Source of the DNA: Candidatus Aerophobota bacterium
Lineage (GTDB): Bacteria > Aerophobota > Aerophobia > Aerophobales > B3-G15
Assembly (NCBI GenBank): GCA_030615365.1
Contig: JAUWZM010000013.1
Location: 1 to 46,562 of the forward strand
Direction of reading: 5' to 3'
Length of the DNA: 46,562 nucleotides
Shown: positions 25,310-33,425 of the stretch, piece by piece
Numbering within the stretch: position 1 is the first letter of the stretch
Layout: every line of letters starts with the position of its first letter
Position numbers and translations under genes: made by a program
Notes under the pieces: generated by a model
The model's input: the letters and a program-made list of their open reading frames with translations, nothing else
What the model was told of the DNA's origin: nothing
Databases searched by the model: none

Positions 25310-26344
25310 TTCTTTTTGTTGAGAAGAGGGATAAGGCTTGCCCATATACTCGTAAAGCAGATGTGTGGCTGTTCTCCCTTTAAGAGTTCTTTTAATAAAG
25401 CCAAGTCTCACAAGATAAGGCTCGTACACTTCCTCTATGGTATCCGGTTCTTCATTAACTACCATAGCTAAGGTTTTCAATCCCACAGGTCCTCCTCCAA
25501 ACTTATAGAGGATGGCCTGTAGTATGTTTCTGTCCATAGTATCAAGGCCTCTATCGTCCACTTCCAGCATAGACAGAGCCTCATCGGCAATCTCTTTGGT
25601 TATAATCCCCTCTCCCTTTACCTGAGCATAATCTCTTATCCGACGAAGCAACCTGTTGGCAATTCGGGGAGTTCCTCGGGATCTTTCCCCTATTTCCTTA
25701 GCTGCTTTCCGAGCAATTTCTATTTTCAGGAGCTTTGCTGAGCGAAGAACTATTCGGTAAAGTTCTTCTCCCTCATAAAAGTCCAGCCTGATAACCACTC
25801 CAAATCGGTTACGTAAAGGAGAAGTAAGAAGTCCAGCTCGGGTAGTAGCGCCTATCAGAGTGAAGCGAGATAGGGGGAGTTTTACAGATCTGGTGCTGGC
25901 TCCTTTCCCTAAAATTATATCCACTTTAAAATCTTCCATAGCTGAGTACAGAACTTCCTCTACTTGAGGATGTAAGCGATGGATCTCATCTATAAATAGA
26001 GCATCTCCATTTTTAAGTTCCGCATTGGTGAGGATTTTAGCTAAATCACCAGGATGCTCAATTGCTGAGCCACTGGTAGAGTGAATTTCTCCTCCCATTT
26101 CTCGGGCAATAATATGGGCTAAGGTGGTTTTCCCCAACCCTGGCGGTCCATAAAGAAGAGTATGGTCTAAAGAGTCCCCCCGTTGGCGAGCAGCTTGAAT
26201 GAAAATGCTTAAATTATTTTTGAGTTTTTCCTGTCCGATAAACTCTTTGAGTCTTGCTGGCCGTAAAGTAACTTCAAATCCTCTATCCTCTCCTTGAAGA
26301 GAAGGTGTGGTAATTTTTCCCTTTAAATTTTCTTCTTTAGACAT
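25295..26344 (-). CDS. ruvB: Holliday junction branch-migration ATPase RuvB
   Basis: A 349-aa AAA+ motor with all the landmarks: Walker [12 protein letters not shown] near residue 65, Walker [12 protein letters not shown] near 115, sensor GATTRAGLL near 165, the arginine finger region [20 protein letters not shown] near 217, and the winged-helix C-terminus ending [15 protein letters not shown]. RuvB hexamers drive branch migration of Holliday junctions together with RuvA. It overlaps ruvA by eight bases. No ruvC is in the window. Confidence 0.97.
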   Translation of the reverse strand: MSKEENLKGKITTPSLQGEDRGFEVTLRPARLKEFIGQEKLKNNLSIFIQAARQRGDSLDHTLLYGPPGLGKTTLAHIIAREMGGEIHSTSGSAIEHPGDLAKILTNAELKNGDALFIDEIHRLHPQVEEVLYSAMEDFKVDIILGKGASTRSVKLPLSRFTLIGATTRAGLLTSPLRNRFGVVIRLDFYEGEELYRIVLRSAKLLKIEIARKAAKEIGERSRGTPRIANRLLRRIRDYAQVKGEGIITKEIADEALSMLEVDDRGLDTMDRNILQAILYKFGGGPVGLKTLAMVVNEEPDTIEEVYEPYLVRLGFIKRTLKGRTATHLLYEYMGKPYPSSQQKELPLS

Positions 26345-26909
26345 ATTTTAACGCTTCCCTGACCAGGGTAGATAAGTCCTCTCTCCCCTTGGATTTTAAA
26401 GCTTTTTTTATTGCTTCCCAGGATTCTTTTGGCTTATACCCCAGGGAAATTAGGGCTGATAGAGCATCTTTTGTTAGCTGGTCCTCTTCCAGTGCTTGAA
26501 TAGGTTCTTCCCCTATTTTTTCTCCCAACTCCAAAATTAGCCTTTGAGCTGTTTTTCTCCCGATCCCAGGAATATGAGTTAGAATAGTTAGATCTTTTTT
26601 TAGGATGACTTTTTTGAACTCGAGAGGTGGGATTTTGGAAAGCATTCTTAAAGCCCGTTTTGGTCCAATTTTGGAAAGAGAGGTAAGCTGGAGAAAGAAC
26701 TCCCTGTCCTCTGGATTAAGGAATCCGTAAAGGGATAGTTTATCTTCCCTTGAATGCAAATAAACATAGAGTTTTATCTCTTTCCCGAGAGAGGGAAGAT
26801 TCTCGTAGCTGCAAAATGGAAAATTAATCTCGTATCCAATCCCTCCTGCTTCTACAACTGTTCTAATAGGAGATTTTTCCCTTAAAATACCTTTAATGTA
26901 GTATATCAT
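26337..26909 (-). CDS. ruvA: Holliday junction DNA-binding protein RuvA
   Basis: A 190-aa protein. The N-terminal OB fold starts [20 protein letters not shown] and contains [15 protein letters not shown] near 48. The two helix-hairpin-helix DNA-binding motifs follow ([12 protein letters not shown] near 79, [16 protein letters not shown] near 114). The C-terminal domain that contacts RuvB contains [11 protein letters not shown] near 148. It binds four-way junctions as a tetramer and loads RuvB. The start has little ribosome-binding sequence. Confidence 0.95.
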   Translation of the reverse strand: MIYYIKGILREKSPIRTVVEAGGIGYEINFPFCSYENLPSLGKEIKLYVYLHSREDKLSLYGFLNPEDREFFLQLTSLSKIGPKRALRMLSKIPPLEFKKVILKKDLTILTHIPGIGRKTAQRLILELGEKIGEEPIQALEEDQLTKDALSALISLGYKPKESWEAIKKALKSKGREDLSTLVREALKYV

Positions 26910-27000
26910 TTGTTTATAGTAATATTTCGTAACAGTTTATTTTTAATAAAGGGCTTTGGTTATCCCACACCCAACGGCCTCCCAAAAGATTTTCCATAGT

Positions 27001-27714
27001 TCATAGTTTCAATAGGCGAGCCCAGTTGTCTCCGGTAATAAGTTTTTGTTTTGCCGAGTCCCCTACAGCTACTTTAATTTTATCCATTTCCAGGGTAGTA
27101 GTGTGCGTAGGACTATCACTCCCCATAACTACTTTTTCAGCCCCTACTTCGTTAACCGCATCCTGTATATGTTTCATCATGGCGCCTTCCGTTCCTAAAA
27201 AAATGTTTTTTGTTCTTTTGGCTACCATGATAGCCTGATCTGAAAGAAAAAATGCACCCATATGCGCTATCACAAAGGGAATTTTTGGAAAACTTCGAGC
27301 CATCTCTTCATAGGCTAAGGGTACAGAAAAGACATCATCTGCACCATGTCCTATGATTGGTACTTTAAATTGAGTGCAAATCTCGAGAATGGGGTCCAGT
27401 AGCAAATGGTCAGAAAAACTGTATCCATGGAGGGTAGGATGAAGCTTGACGCCTTTTAATCCCAGTACTTTCATGGAGCGTATTAACTCTTCTCTGGCAT
27501 TGGCATGCCGAGGATTGATTGTAGCAAAACCAATAAGTCTGTCGGGGTATGTTTCCATTGCTTTAGCTGTATAGTCATTATCGTCTATTACTTCGACCAT
27601 GTTAAAGACAATACTTTTATCCACGTTTTCCCTGTCCATTTTATCAATGAGCTTCTCTATGGATTGTCCTAATCCAAGGCGAATGCCAATGTGAACATGT
27701 CCATCAATAATCAT
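27001..27714 (-). CDS. Amidohydrolase family 2 (TIM-barrel) protein
   Basis: A 237-aa amidohydrolase-related enzyme. Metal-ligand motifs: DGHVHIG at residues 4-10, GVKLHPTLHGY near 91, IIGHGADD near 122, VIAHMGAFF near 146 and GSDSPTH near 199. The set His-x-His, Lys-x-His-Pro, His, His, Asp is that of amidohydrolase_2, which includes decarboxylases and lactonases. It is shorter than most of them. I start at ATG 27714, which has an AAAGGAGGGG site. An upstream ATG at 27771 would place the first metal motif 19 residues further in. No neighbour points to a substrate. It is probably a single-gene unit. Confidence 0.85.
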   Translation of the reverse strand: MIIDGHVHIGIRLGLGQSIEKLIDKMDRENVDKSIVFNMVEVIDDNDYTAKAMETYPDRLIGFATINPRHANAREELIRSMKVLGLKGVKLHPTLHGYSFSDHLLLDPILEICTQFKVPIIGHGADDVFSVPLAYEEMARSFPKIPFVIAHMGAFFLSDQAIMVAKRTKNIFLGTEGAMMKHIQDAVNEVGAEKVVMGSDSPTHTTTLEMDKIKVAVGDSAKQKLITGDNWARLLKL

Positions 27715-27754
27715 TTTTCCCCTCCTTTGCGTAAAAAAAGTAATGTCAAGACTT

Positions 27755-28130
27755 AACCGCAGAGAATGCAAATAACTGTAATATGTGATAAGTAATGAGT
27801 GATGAAGTTTTTACCCATTTACACATCACCCGTCACTTATTGCCCTTCACATATTACTCATTACCTGTTACTTCGTAATAGTTTAGTTTTTCTAAAATTC
27901 TTGTTTTCTCTGGCAATTGTAGCTGCCCAATTCATTGGGCGAATTTAATGCACGCCGATAAATCGGCAAGCTACGTGAGATTGCTTTGACTTCCACAGAC
28001 GAGATGTCTGTGCCACCACATGCCTTGCTCCTCGCAAGGACGAGCAAGGAACCTTATGTTTTTTAGGAAACCTATTACGTTACTTCTCCTAAATTTACCC
28101 CTGCGTCCTCTGTGACCTCTGCGGTGAATA
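27755..28130. repeat. Repeat-filled gap: palindrome array and dispersed repeat ends
   Basis: There is no gene here. Palindromes: GCCCAAT/ATTGGGC (27925-27940), GCCGAT/ATCGGC (27954-27967), CACAGAC/GTCTGTG (27994-28012) and CCTTGCTC/GAGCAAGG (28023-28049). Outside them lie opposed ends related to the MITE-like family (AACCGCAGAG at about 27757; CCTCTGCGGTGAATAG at about 28113-28128), and a T/A-rich imperfect inverted repeat of TAATATGTGA/TCACATATTA type. Confidence 0.5.
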
Positions 28131-28134
28131 GCTG

Positions 28135-28350
28135 CTACTCATAAACCTTAATGGCTACTTCTGGACACATCAGGGCACATATTGCACACCCAGTGCAATC
28201 TTCTTCCGAGGTTAACACTGCTGGGTGATATCCTTGAGAGTTAAAATTTGAGCTTAGCTCAATGATGCCTTTGGGGCAAAAATGAACACAAAAACTACAC
28301 CCCTTGCATCTTTTTATATCAATTTCAACTTTAGCCATAGGAATCTTCAT
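28135..28350 (-). CDS. Small 2x[4Fe-4S] ferredoxin (KorD/VorD-like)
   Basis: A 71-aa ferredoxin with two clusters: CKGCSFCVHFCP near residue 15 and CTGCAICALMCP near 52. The GCSFCVxFCPKGIIELS segment and the second half HPAVLTSEEDCTGC are those of the delta subunit of 2-oxoacid:ferredoxin oxidoreductases (KorD, VorD, PorD). Normally korA, korB and korC follow; here the next gene is a 360-bp repeat region away and unrelated, so the subunit is an orphan, or acts as a free electron carrier. Two ATGs are possible (28350 or 28338); neither has a strong ribosome-binding site. An anaerobic lifestyle is implied. Confidence 0.85.
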   Translation of the reverse strand: MKIPMAKVEIDIKRCKGCSFCVHFCPKGIIELSSNFNSQGYHPAVLTSEEDCTGCAICALMCPEVAIKVYE

Positions 28351-28466
28351 TTATGTAAATTTATCATATCTTACAGGGAAGGTCAAATCAATACATTCAC
28401 ACATCTACCCATTACTTAGCAGGTCAAAGATCTGCACTACATTTACACATTACATATCACATTCTT

Positions 28467-29519
28467 TTATCCCAATTTCCCTATTTTCTCCCCCCTCACC
28501 TTTTTTCTTATCTCTTCACTTCTTCCAATTAAAAAGGGTAAATTGTCCTCTGTTATTTTGGCAAAATAAGTTTCAATTTTGAAATCGATAAGTTTCTTTT
28601 TCTCACTGGGGGACAGGTTTTCTTTCCAGTTCTGGGCTAATTTTTCCACCTCATTTTTCCCTTTTTCATTAAATCTTTTGGCTAACAAAAAAATAGGAAA
28701 GGTGTGAGAAGACATAAGGGCAAATTCTGCCGCTTTTAAGGCATATCGGTTTCCATTAAAACTAAGAGAAGTGCCCTTCCCTTCTCTTACCAATCTTAAA
28801 GCCTCTACATCAGTAATGCTATCTCCCACATACATTACCTGAGAAATATCTGTTTTGGTCTTGTGTAACATATCAATCATTGCCTTTTTCTTTTCCTCTC
28901 CTCCCACAGGATTAATCTCATCTAAGATTTTGCCACATCTCATTGAGGGAATTTCCTTATTCAGTATCTCATCCAATCTCTTCAGGGTAGCTTTACTTGC
29001 CTGGGAAAACTCCTCTTCCCTTGTTGCTCCTTCTAACTCTATCTCTGGTAAGTTAAGAATCTCCTGGTAGAGAATTTTTAGCCTCTTTGCCTCTTTTAAG
29101 GAAAGGAAATATTTGTCAAAATCTACCCTGGTAGAGTAAGTGTTCTCATAAGGAAAATCTATTAGTTCACACAGAGCTTCAATGTAAGGACTATAGCTGG
29201 TGCTGATGATAAATGTGGGCATTTCTATTTGCACACGGGAGAGAAAGTTTTTAGCTCCTGGAAGTAAAAGAAGATGGGAAACTGAATAATCCTTGACTTG
29301 ATTGTTGTCCGCGCCATAAGCTTTTAAAAAAGGAACGATAAATTTTAAGGTAGTGCCTGCCCGATACCCTTCTCTTTGTATCACATCAGCTAAGTAATCA
29401 TCGTAGCTACTTACCCGAGAGAAAAATTCTCCTCCCCTGGGAAGAAAATGCTGGCAGATCTCCAGGGCGTTGTCATTCTTTGTGATAGGTCCTTCACAGT
29501 CAATGCAGAGTATTCTCAT
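28467..29519 (-). CDS. HAD-superfamily protein, COG4030 type (EhaR-like)
   Basis: A 350-aa HAD-fold protein. Motif I is unusual: ILCIDCEGPITKNDNALEI, a DxExP variant in which the second Asp of DxD is Glu. The middle has TFIISTSYSPYIEALCE (motif II-like Ser/Thr) near 107 and VMYVGDSITDVEALRL (motif IV) near 230. The DCEGPITKNDNA start is the signature of COG4030 proteins known mainly from methanogenic archaea, where one member is annotated as energy-converting hydrogenase A subunit R. A bacterial copy suggests transfer or a shared anaerobic role. No hydrogenase gene is nearby. The biochemical role is unknown to me; phosphatase activity is plausible but the DxE change makes it uncertain. Confidence 0.75.
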   Translation of the reverse strand: MRILCIDCEGPITKNDNALEICQHFLPRGGEFFSRVSSYDDYLADVIQREGYRAGTTLKFIVPFLKAYGADNNQVKDYSVSHLLLLPGAKNFLSRVQIEMPTFIISTSYSPYIEALCELIDFPYENTYSTRVDFDKYFLSLKEAKRLKILYQEILNLPEIELEGATREEEFSQASKATLKRLDEILNKEIPSMRCGKILDEINPVGGEEKKKAMIDMLHKTKTDISQVMYVGDSITDVEALRLVREGKGTSLSFNGNRYALKAAEFALMSSHTFPIFLLAKRFNEKGKNEVEKLAQNWKENLSPSEKKKLIDFKIETYFAKITEDNLPFLIGRSEEIRKKVRGEKIGKLG

Positions 29520-29539
29520 CTTCTTAATTTTCCCTTAAA

Positions 29540-29731
29540 GATTGGTAACTATTCAGCCGCAGATGAACGCTGATATTTTTTCTTTCATTATCACATAAAA
29601 GGCAAAGGGCGTAAGCCAAAGGTTATCAAGTTCATTATAAATTTCATAAAAACCTCTAAGAATAATGTCTGTGGTTTCTTGTGTTTGAACCTACTCTTGT
29701 TTATCTGTGTAAATCTGTGGCTAAATAATTT
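29540..29731. mobile_element. MITE-like element 3 with 7-bp flanking direct repeats
   Basis: Left end GATTGGTAACTATTCAGCC, right end (reversed) AAATTATTTAGCCACAGAT. Flanked by CCTTAAA at 29533-29539 and 29732-29738. The right copy overlaps the stop codon of the formyltransferase-like gene, so the insertion may have reset its end. The inner ends read CAGCCGCAGATGAACGCTG and ATCTGTGTAAATCTGTGGCT. Confidence 0.6.
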
Positions 29732-29733
29732 CC

Positions 29734-30534
29734 TTAAAAATTAAGGCAAATGGGCCCCATCTTTTCTATTTCTTCGAATTTAATTTTCCCCTCGGCTAAG
29801 AGTTTCAGTGTATTCACTATTAAAGGCAGCTCTCTTTCCATTCCCTCCTCTCTTATAGCTTTAAAAAGAGGCTCTCTCTCTCCTTCCTCTTTTTTAATTT
29901 GTGCGAAAGATTGATATTGTAACTTGTTCTCTATTTTTTCCCAGAGAGGATTAAATTTTTCTCCTCTCAGGGAAAAACTGCAGTAAGTAAGGGTGGGTCC
30001 AGCATCAAGAAGGGGAGTGACCAGATGCATCATTACCCCACTTTGGGTAGCTTTTTTTTCAATGAGCTGCCAGATAACTTCCTGCCAGGTTCCTTTAGGT
30101 CCACCTGGGGCTGATGGATGAAGATTTATCATTCGGTATCTCTGACAGATTTTTTCTCCTGAAATAAGCATGTAACCAGCTAAAAGGATTAAATCTACCG
30201 GATAGAGCTCTATTGCCCGCATTATCATTTTATCATAGGAAGTTCGCCATTTTTTAATTAGTGTAAGGTTTCCTTTTTTCTCATCATTCAGGGCTTTTTT
30301 TCTCATATCGGGTTCAAATCTTTTGGAAGAGAGGCAAATTAAGGGAATATTCAGCCCATCAACTATCTTAAAGAACTCATCGCTGCTTTTCGATTCCCTT
30401 CTCTCTCGATTGCTAAAGACAAAACAAATGGTAGAATTTTTTATCTTTTTCCCTTTTATGCTTTCGCAGACAACTTTTAAAAGCTCACAGGCTGCCCTGT
30501 CTCTGCCTGTAGAAAACCAACCAATCTTAAGCAT
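29734..30534 (-). CDS. Formyltransferase-fold protein (PurN-like)
   Basis: A 266-aa protein. The core is the formyltransferase fold: LKIGWFSTGRDRAACELLKV at the start, ICFVFSNRERRES near 37, DLILLAGYMLISGEKIC near 113, and the active-site region MINLHPSAPGGPKGTWQEVI near 134, followed by SGVMMHLVTPLLDAGPTL near 165. PurN has NLHPSLLP and an HxVxxxxDxGP block; both are recognisable (Asn136-His138, then His170 and Asp176). It has a longer C-terminal tail than PurN, so it may act on another substrate than phosphoribosylglycinamide. The ATG at 30534 has AGAGG upstream. The last codons lie in the direct repeat flanking MITE-like element 3. Confidence 0.75.
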   Translation of the reverse strand: MLKIGWFSTGRDRAACELLKVVCESIKGKKIKNSTICFVFSNRERRESKSSDEFFKIVDGLNIPLICLSSKRFEPDMRKKALNDEKKGNLTLIKKWRTSYDKMIMRAIELYPVDLILLAGYMLISGEKICQRYRMINLHPSAPGGPKGTWQEVIWQLIEKKATQSGVMMHLVTPLLDAGPTLTYCSFSLRGEKFNPLWEKIENKLQYQSFAQIKKEEGEREPLFKAIREEGMERELPLIVNTLKLLAEGKIKFEEIEKMGPICLNF

Positions 30535-30618
30535 AATTTTTACCTCTGATCCCATTTCTTACTTATATGTACAACAAGTTCTTCTATCCTCTGTTTTTAT
30601 CCATGTGGCAATGTCCCC

Positions 30619-30646
30619 TTGCCAAATTTTTTGATTATACTATAAT
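30619..30646 (+). promoter_or_regulatory. Strong sigma-70 promoter for the candidate small RNA
   Basis: TTGCCA (30619-30624), 16-bp spacer, perfect TATAAT (30641-30646). Predicted start near 30653. No plus-strand gene follows; only the short terminated transcript does. Confidence 0.6.
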
Positions 30647-30652
30647 ATAATC

Positions 30653-30730
30653 AATCCAACAATTTGGAGATGGATAACCCGTAAGGGTTAGCGTGAAGAG
30701 GTCTTCACCTGAAGGCCTCTTCTTTTTATT
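30653..30730 (+). ncRNA. Candidate small RNA of about 75 nt
   Basis: From the promoter at 30619-30646 to an intrinsic terminator. It contains a hairpin with a GNRA loop, AACCC-GTAA-GGGTT (30676-30689), then the terminator stem GAAGAGG/CCTCTTC with an inner CTTC/GAAG (30695-30722) and a T5 run. It is self-contained and faces minus-strand genes on both sides. I recognise no riboswitch or known RNA family. Its terminator ends at the last base of the DUF3800 gene. Confidence 0.55.
30695..30730 (+). terminator. Intrinsic terminator of the small RNA
   Basis: Stem GAAGAGG-T-CTTC, loop ACCT, GAAG-G-CCTCTTC (11 pairs plus one T-G), followed by TTTTTATTT. Confidence 0.7.
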
Positions 30731-31078
30731 TATATAAATATCCTTCCATATCCCTCGATATGCCCTTGATATAAATGTTTATTATATTTTATTTTTATTG
30801 CCTTACAAATTTTCCTCCCAAATATATTTCCTGGATCTGAAATTTTTTTCTTTTCCAACAAAATACTCTGTTTAACGGGATAAGCTAAGATATCCGCAAG
30901 CTGAAGACCAGCAATATTATTCCTTTTAGGCTTCAACTTGATTTCTTTACTGGACAGAACGCCTTGAAAAAACTTAGGTTCTCGCCAAAGAGTCCCTGCA
31001 TTATATACTCTCTTATAAGCTTCTTTTAATTGTTTATCCTCTCTACCACCTCTACTTTCTGCTAAAACATCTCCAAAA
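30730..31078 (-). pseudogene. DUF3800 protein, C-terminal part after a frameshift
   Basis: Continues the DUF3800 gene in another frame: GDVLAESRGGREDKQLKEAY, then RRNNIAGLQLADILAYPV (ADxxAY-type motif near the C-terminus). The reading frame is closed by GRIFI and a stop at 30730. No ribosome-binding site precedes it. It should be read together with 31052-31522; removing one base in the run of four Ts (31075-31078) joins the two into a 264-codon gene of normal family length. Confidence 0.7.
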
Positions 31079-31522
31079 GCCTCCTACAAAATTTAGAAGA
31101 CCGCAGTATCGCTCAAGAATAGCAGTTAAACAATAATGATAAGGATGAAAAGCCATTTCTTTATATTCTTCTACATGATTTTTCTTATCAATGACTACAG
31201 TAATAATTTTAAAATCAGCTTCTCTTATTAAATTTAGAAGATCACTATCAAATTTCTTTTTCGCCACTGGGTTGCATAACCTTCCAAAGCATCCTCTCCG
31301 ATTTATAATATCATTTCGGTGTAGAATGGGAGGGAAGTCCGGATCATAAGATAAATGCTTCTGTTTAAAATCATCTAATTTCCTGGCAAAAATTCTGTAT
31401 TGTTCTGACTCAAAAATGCAGCCCATAAGACAAAGATATCGATTTTCTTGTCTTTGTAAATTTCTATAGGCATGATCACCAGATTCATCAATATATATTC
31501 TGAATCGTTTTTTCCCCACCAT
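31052..31522 (-). pseudogene. DUF3800 protein, N-terminal part (frameshifted)
   Basis: 156 codons starting MVGKKRFRIYIDESGDHAYR, the DUF3800 hallmark (IDESG, an RNase H-like acidic start), continuing through HRNDIINRRGCF and FKIITVVIDKKNH. The frame then turns into FWRCFSRK and stops, where relatives have GDVLAES. Members of this family are found in defence islands and on mobile elements, and are thought to be nuclease-like. The gene lies 86 bases after mod on the same strand. The lesion could be a real pseudogene or an error in a homopolymer. Confidence 0.75.
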
Positions 31523-31607
31523 TATAGTTTGAATTTGCTTAAAACCCTTTGCTCATATTTTTTGGTTAAAAATAAGGACAAGTCTCTTTTCCGTAAACTT
31601 ACAAAAA

Positions 31608-32855
31608 TTAAATTTCCTTACTTATAAGTATTTCTTCTCCGAGCATATCAATTATTTTTATTACTACATTAGTTTTTAATTTCGGGACTTCAATTCCGTA
31701 TTTTCCTTTAACTAAATTATTCTTTTTTTCTGGGACATCGGAGTAGACAATATGGAAAACTTTACCATTATAGTTGTTATCAATCAAAATTGTATCAATC
31801 ATACATCTAAAGTCGGAAATTTTTACTTTAAAGAGAGTGTTATCTATGTTGAGACGCTTAACTATGGTAGGTGAGATAAAATCCTGGATTTCTATTATCG
31901 CTTTATTTTTACTGCTTCGTTGGATTTTAACTTTTGCCTCTGCTGGTTTATGGATTAAAAAATTACCATATTTTTTATCTGTCTTTAATTCAATAATCCT
32001 AATTTTATTTACAGGATGCCTTTTATTCCATTCTTCAATTTCAGGATCTACCACTAATTCTTTTCCTAAGCAAACAACGGTTATATTTCTATCCTCATTT
32101 GGTCTTTTCTTTAATTCATCTTTGATAAGTTGCAAATCCAAAAGAGTTAAAGGATGGTTAAAGTCAATTATTTTTACCAAAGTTCTCCCTAAGTATCCAT
32201 CAAAAAATCTATCTGTCCTTATTCTTTGAATTCCAATATGTTGAACAGCAAGCTCCATTGCCTCAGTTTTTAAAAGTTTTAAATCATAGTTATTGACTTT
32301 GTAAATAGTAAAGGAGTAGTGCTTCTTGTCATTGCGAGGCAAAGCCGAAGCAATCTCGGTTTTTATCTGTTCCTGTATTATCTTTTGCAATCTTTTACTT
32401 GTAATCTGTATTGCTCCTTTATTTATATCACAACCAATCCAGGGTCTGTCCAGTTTCTGGGCAACGGCAGCCGTTGTGCCTGAGCCGATGAAACAATCCA
32501 ATGCAATACTATCGGGATTGGAAGAGGCTTTAATGATACGTTCAAGAAGTGCTTCGGGTTTTTGGGAATAGAAGCCTGTACGCTCATGCGCCATTGAATT
32601 AATATAGGATATATCATCCCACCAATCTTTCATTCTGGTTCCTTCTTTCAAATGCAATTTATACTTTCTGCCACCTAAATATTGCCATCTATATCTGCCT
32701 TTTTCATCTTCTTCTGTAAAATGTGCTTCATTATCAGCATATTTCTCGTATATTTGATTCCAAATATAATTGTTCCCTTTCGAATACCACAAAATAACAT
32801 CATGCGAATTTTGAAAAATTTTAGATTGAGCGGACCACCTTCTGTATGCCCACAC
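31608..32855 (-). CDS. Type III-like DNA methyltransferase (Mod), C-terminal part after an in-frame TAG
   Basis: 415 codons from an in-frame GTG. They hold the SAM-binding FxGxG motif IALDCFIGSGTTAAVAQKLD near residue 117 and WIGCDINKGAIQIT near 138, then a long C-terminal region (GYLGRTLVKIID, KIRIIELKTDKKYGNFLI). The frame is continuous with the N-terminal part at 32877-33416: FG-(TAG)-ENFRNEIVWAYRR. In this family the broken position is an ordinary residue (FGxENFRNEIVW). The motif order (DPPF before FxGxG) is the beta class of amino-methyltransferases, as in type III systems. Without the N-terminal part it cannot methylate DNA by itself. Confidence 0.8.
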   Translation of the reverse strand: MWAYRRWSAQSKIFQNSHDVILWYSKGNNYIWNQIYEKYADNEAHFTEEDEKGRYRWQYLGGRKYKLHLKEGTRMKDWWDDISYINSMAHERTGFYSQKPEALLERIIKASSNPDSIALDCFIGSGTTAAVAQKLDRPWIGCDINKGAIQITSKRLQKIIQEQIKTEIASALPRNDKKHYSFTIYKVNNYDLKLLKTEAMELAVQHIGIQRIRTDRFFDGYLGRTLVKIIDFNHPLTLLDLQLIKDELKKRPNEDRNITVVCLGKELVVDPEIEEWNKRHPVNKIRIIELKTDKKYGNFLIHKPAEAKVKIQRSSKNKAIIEIQDFISPTIVKRLNIDNTLFKVKISDFRCMIDTILIDNNYNGKVFHIVYSDVPEKKNNLVKGKYGIEVPKLKTNVVIKIIDMLGEEILISKEI

Positions 32856-32876
32856 AATCTCATTTCTAAAATTTTC

Positions 32877-33416
32877 CTATCCAAATACCTCATCCATCAA
32901 TAATTTAATATAATGTCCCACATGCCAGTCTAAATGAACATAAATACTCCCTGTATCTGATAATAGCTCTTTTAAGAGCATTAACCTTTCATACATAAAC
33001 TGCAAATAGTTATCATTATTCCAAATGTCAAAATACATTGTCTGTTGTAAGATAGATGCCTCATCTTCTTCTATTCGTCCTAAATTCTTTAATCCCTTAA
33101 GCTCAACTTTTCTCACATAATCTGCTCCACTTTTAAATGGCGGGTCAATATAAATTAAATCAATTTTTCCTCTAAATCCTAACTCTAATAGGGTTACTAA
33201 AACTTCCCTATTATCCCCATGAAATAAAAGATTATGCCAGTTACCCTTTAGGTTTTCATAATTTGCAATATCGGGAATATTTGCATTATTTAGCGGATCA
33301 AAAATTTCTATAAGCTGGGCAGGAAAACCCTTTACATAGTCCAAAGGCTTTTTACCTACCCAGTAAAGCATAGGTCTACCTTTGGCAGAAGTAATTTTTA
33401 TTTTATTCTTGATCAT
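32877..33416 (-). CDS. Type III-like DNA methyltransferase (Mod), N-terminal part
   Basis: 179 codons ending in TAG at 32877-32879. They hold the target-recognition start and catalytic motif IV: LIYIDPPFKSGADYVRK near residue 95, preceded by the NLLFHGDNREVLVTLLE block near 63. The end DTGSIYVHLDWHVGHYIKLL leads straight into the C-terminal part. The sequence reads on without a frameshift, so a single base change (for example AAG, GAG or CAG to TAG) or suppression would restore a 602-codon gene. TAG is used as a normal stop by other genes here. It follows the 354-aa gene with a 9-base gap, as last-but-one in the restriction operon. Confidence 0.85.
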   Translation of the reverse strand: MIKNKIKITSAKGRPMLYWVGKKPLDYVKGFPAQLIEIFDPLNNANIPDIANYENLKGNWHNLLFHGDNREVLVTLLELGFRGKIDLIYIDPPFKSGADYVRKVELKGLKNLGRIEEDEASILQQTMYFDIWNNDNYLQFMYERLMLLKELLSDTGSIYVHLDWHVGHYIKLLMDEVFG

Positions 33417-33425
33417 TATTTTCTC

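Noticed and set aside
30653..30730. Fluoride or other riboswitch in the small RNA
   Set aside because: GGAGATGG resembles the start of the fluoride motif, but the pseudoknot parts and a downstream fluoride gene on this strand are missing.
32877..32879. Pyrrolysine or alternative-code reading of TAG in mod
   Set aside because: TAG ends other genes here, no pyl genes are seen, and the family position is an ordinary residue.
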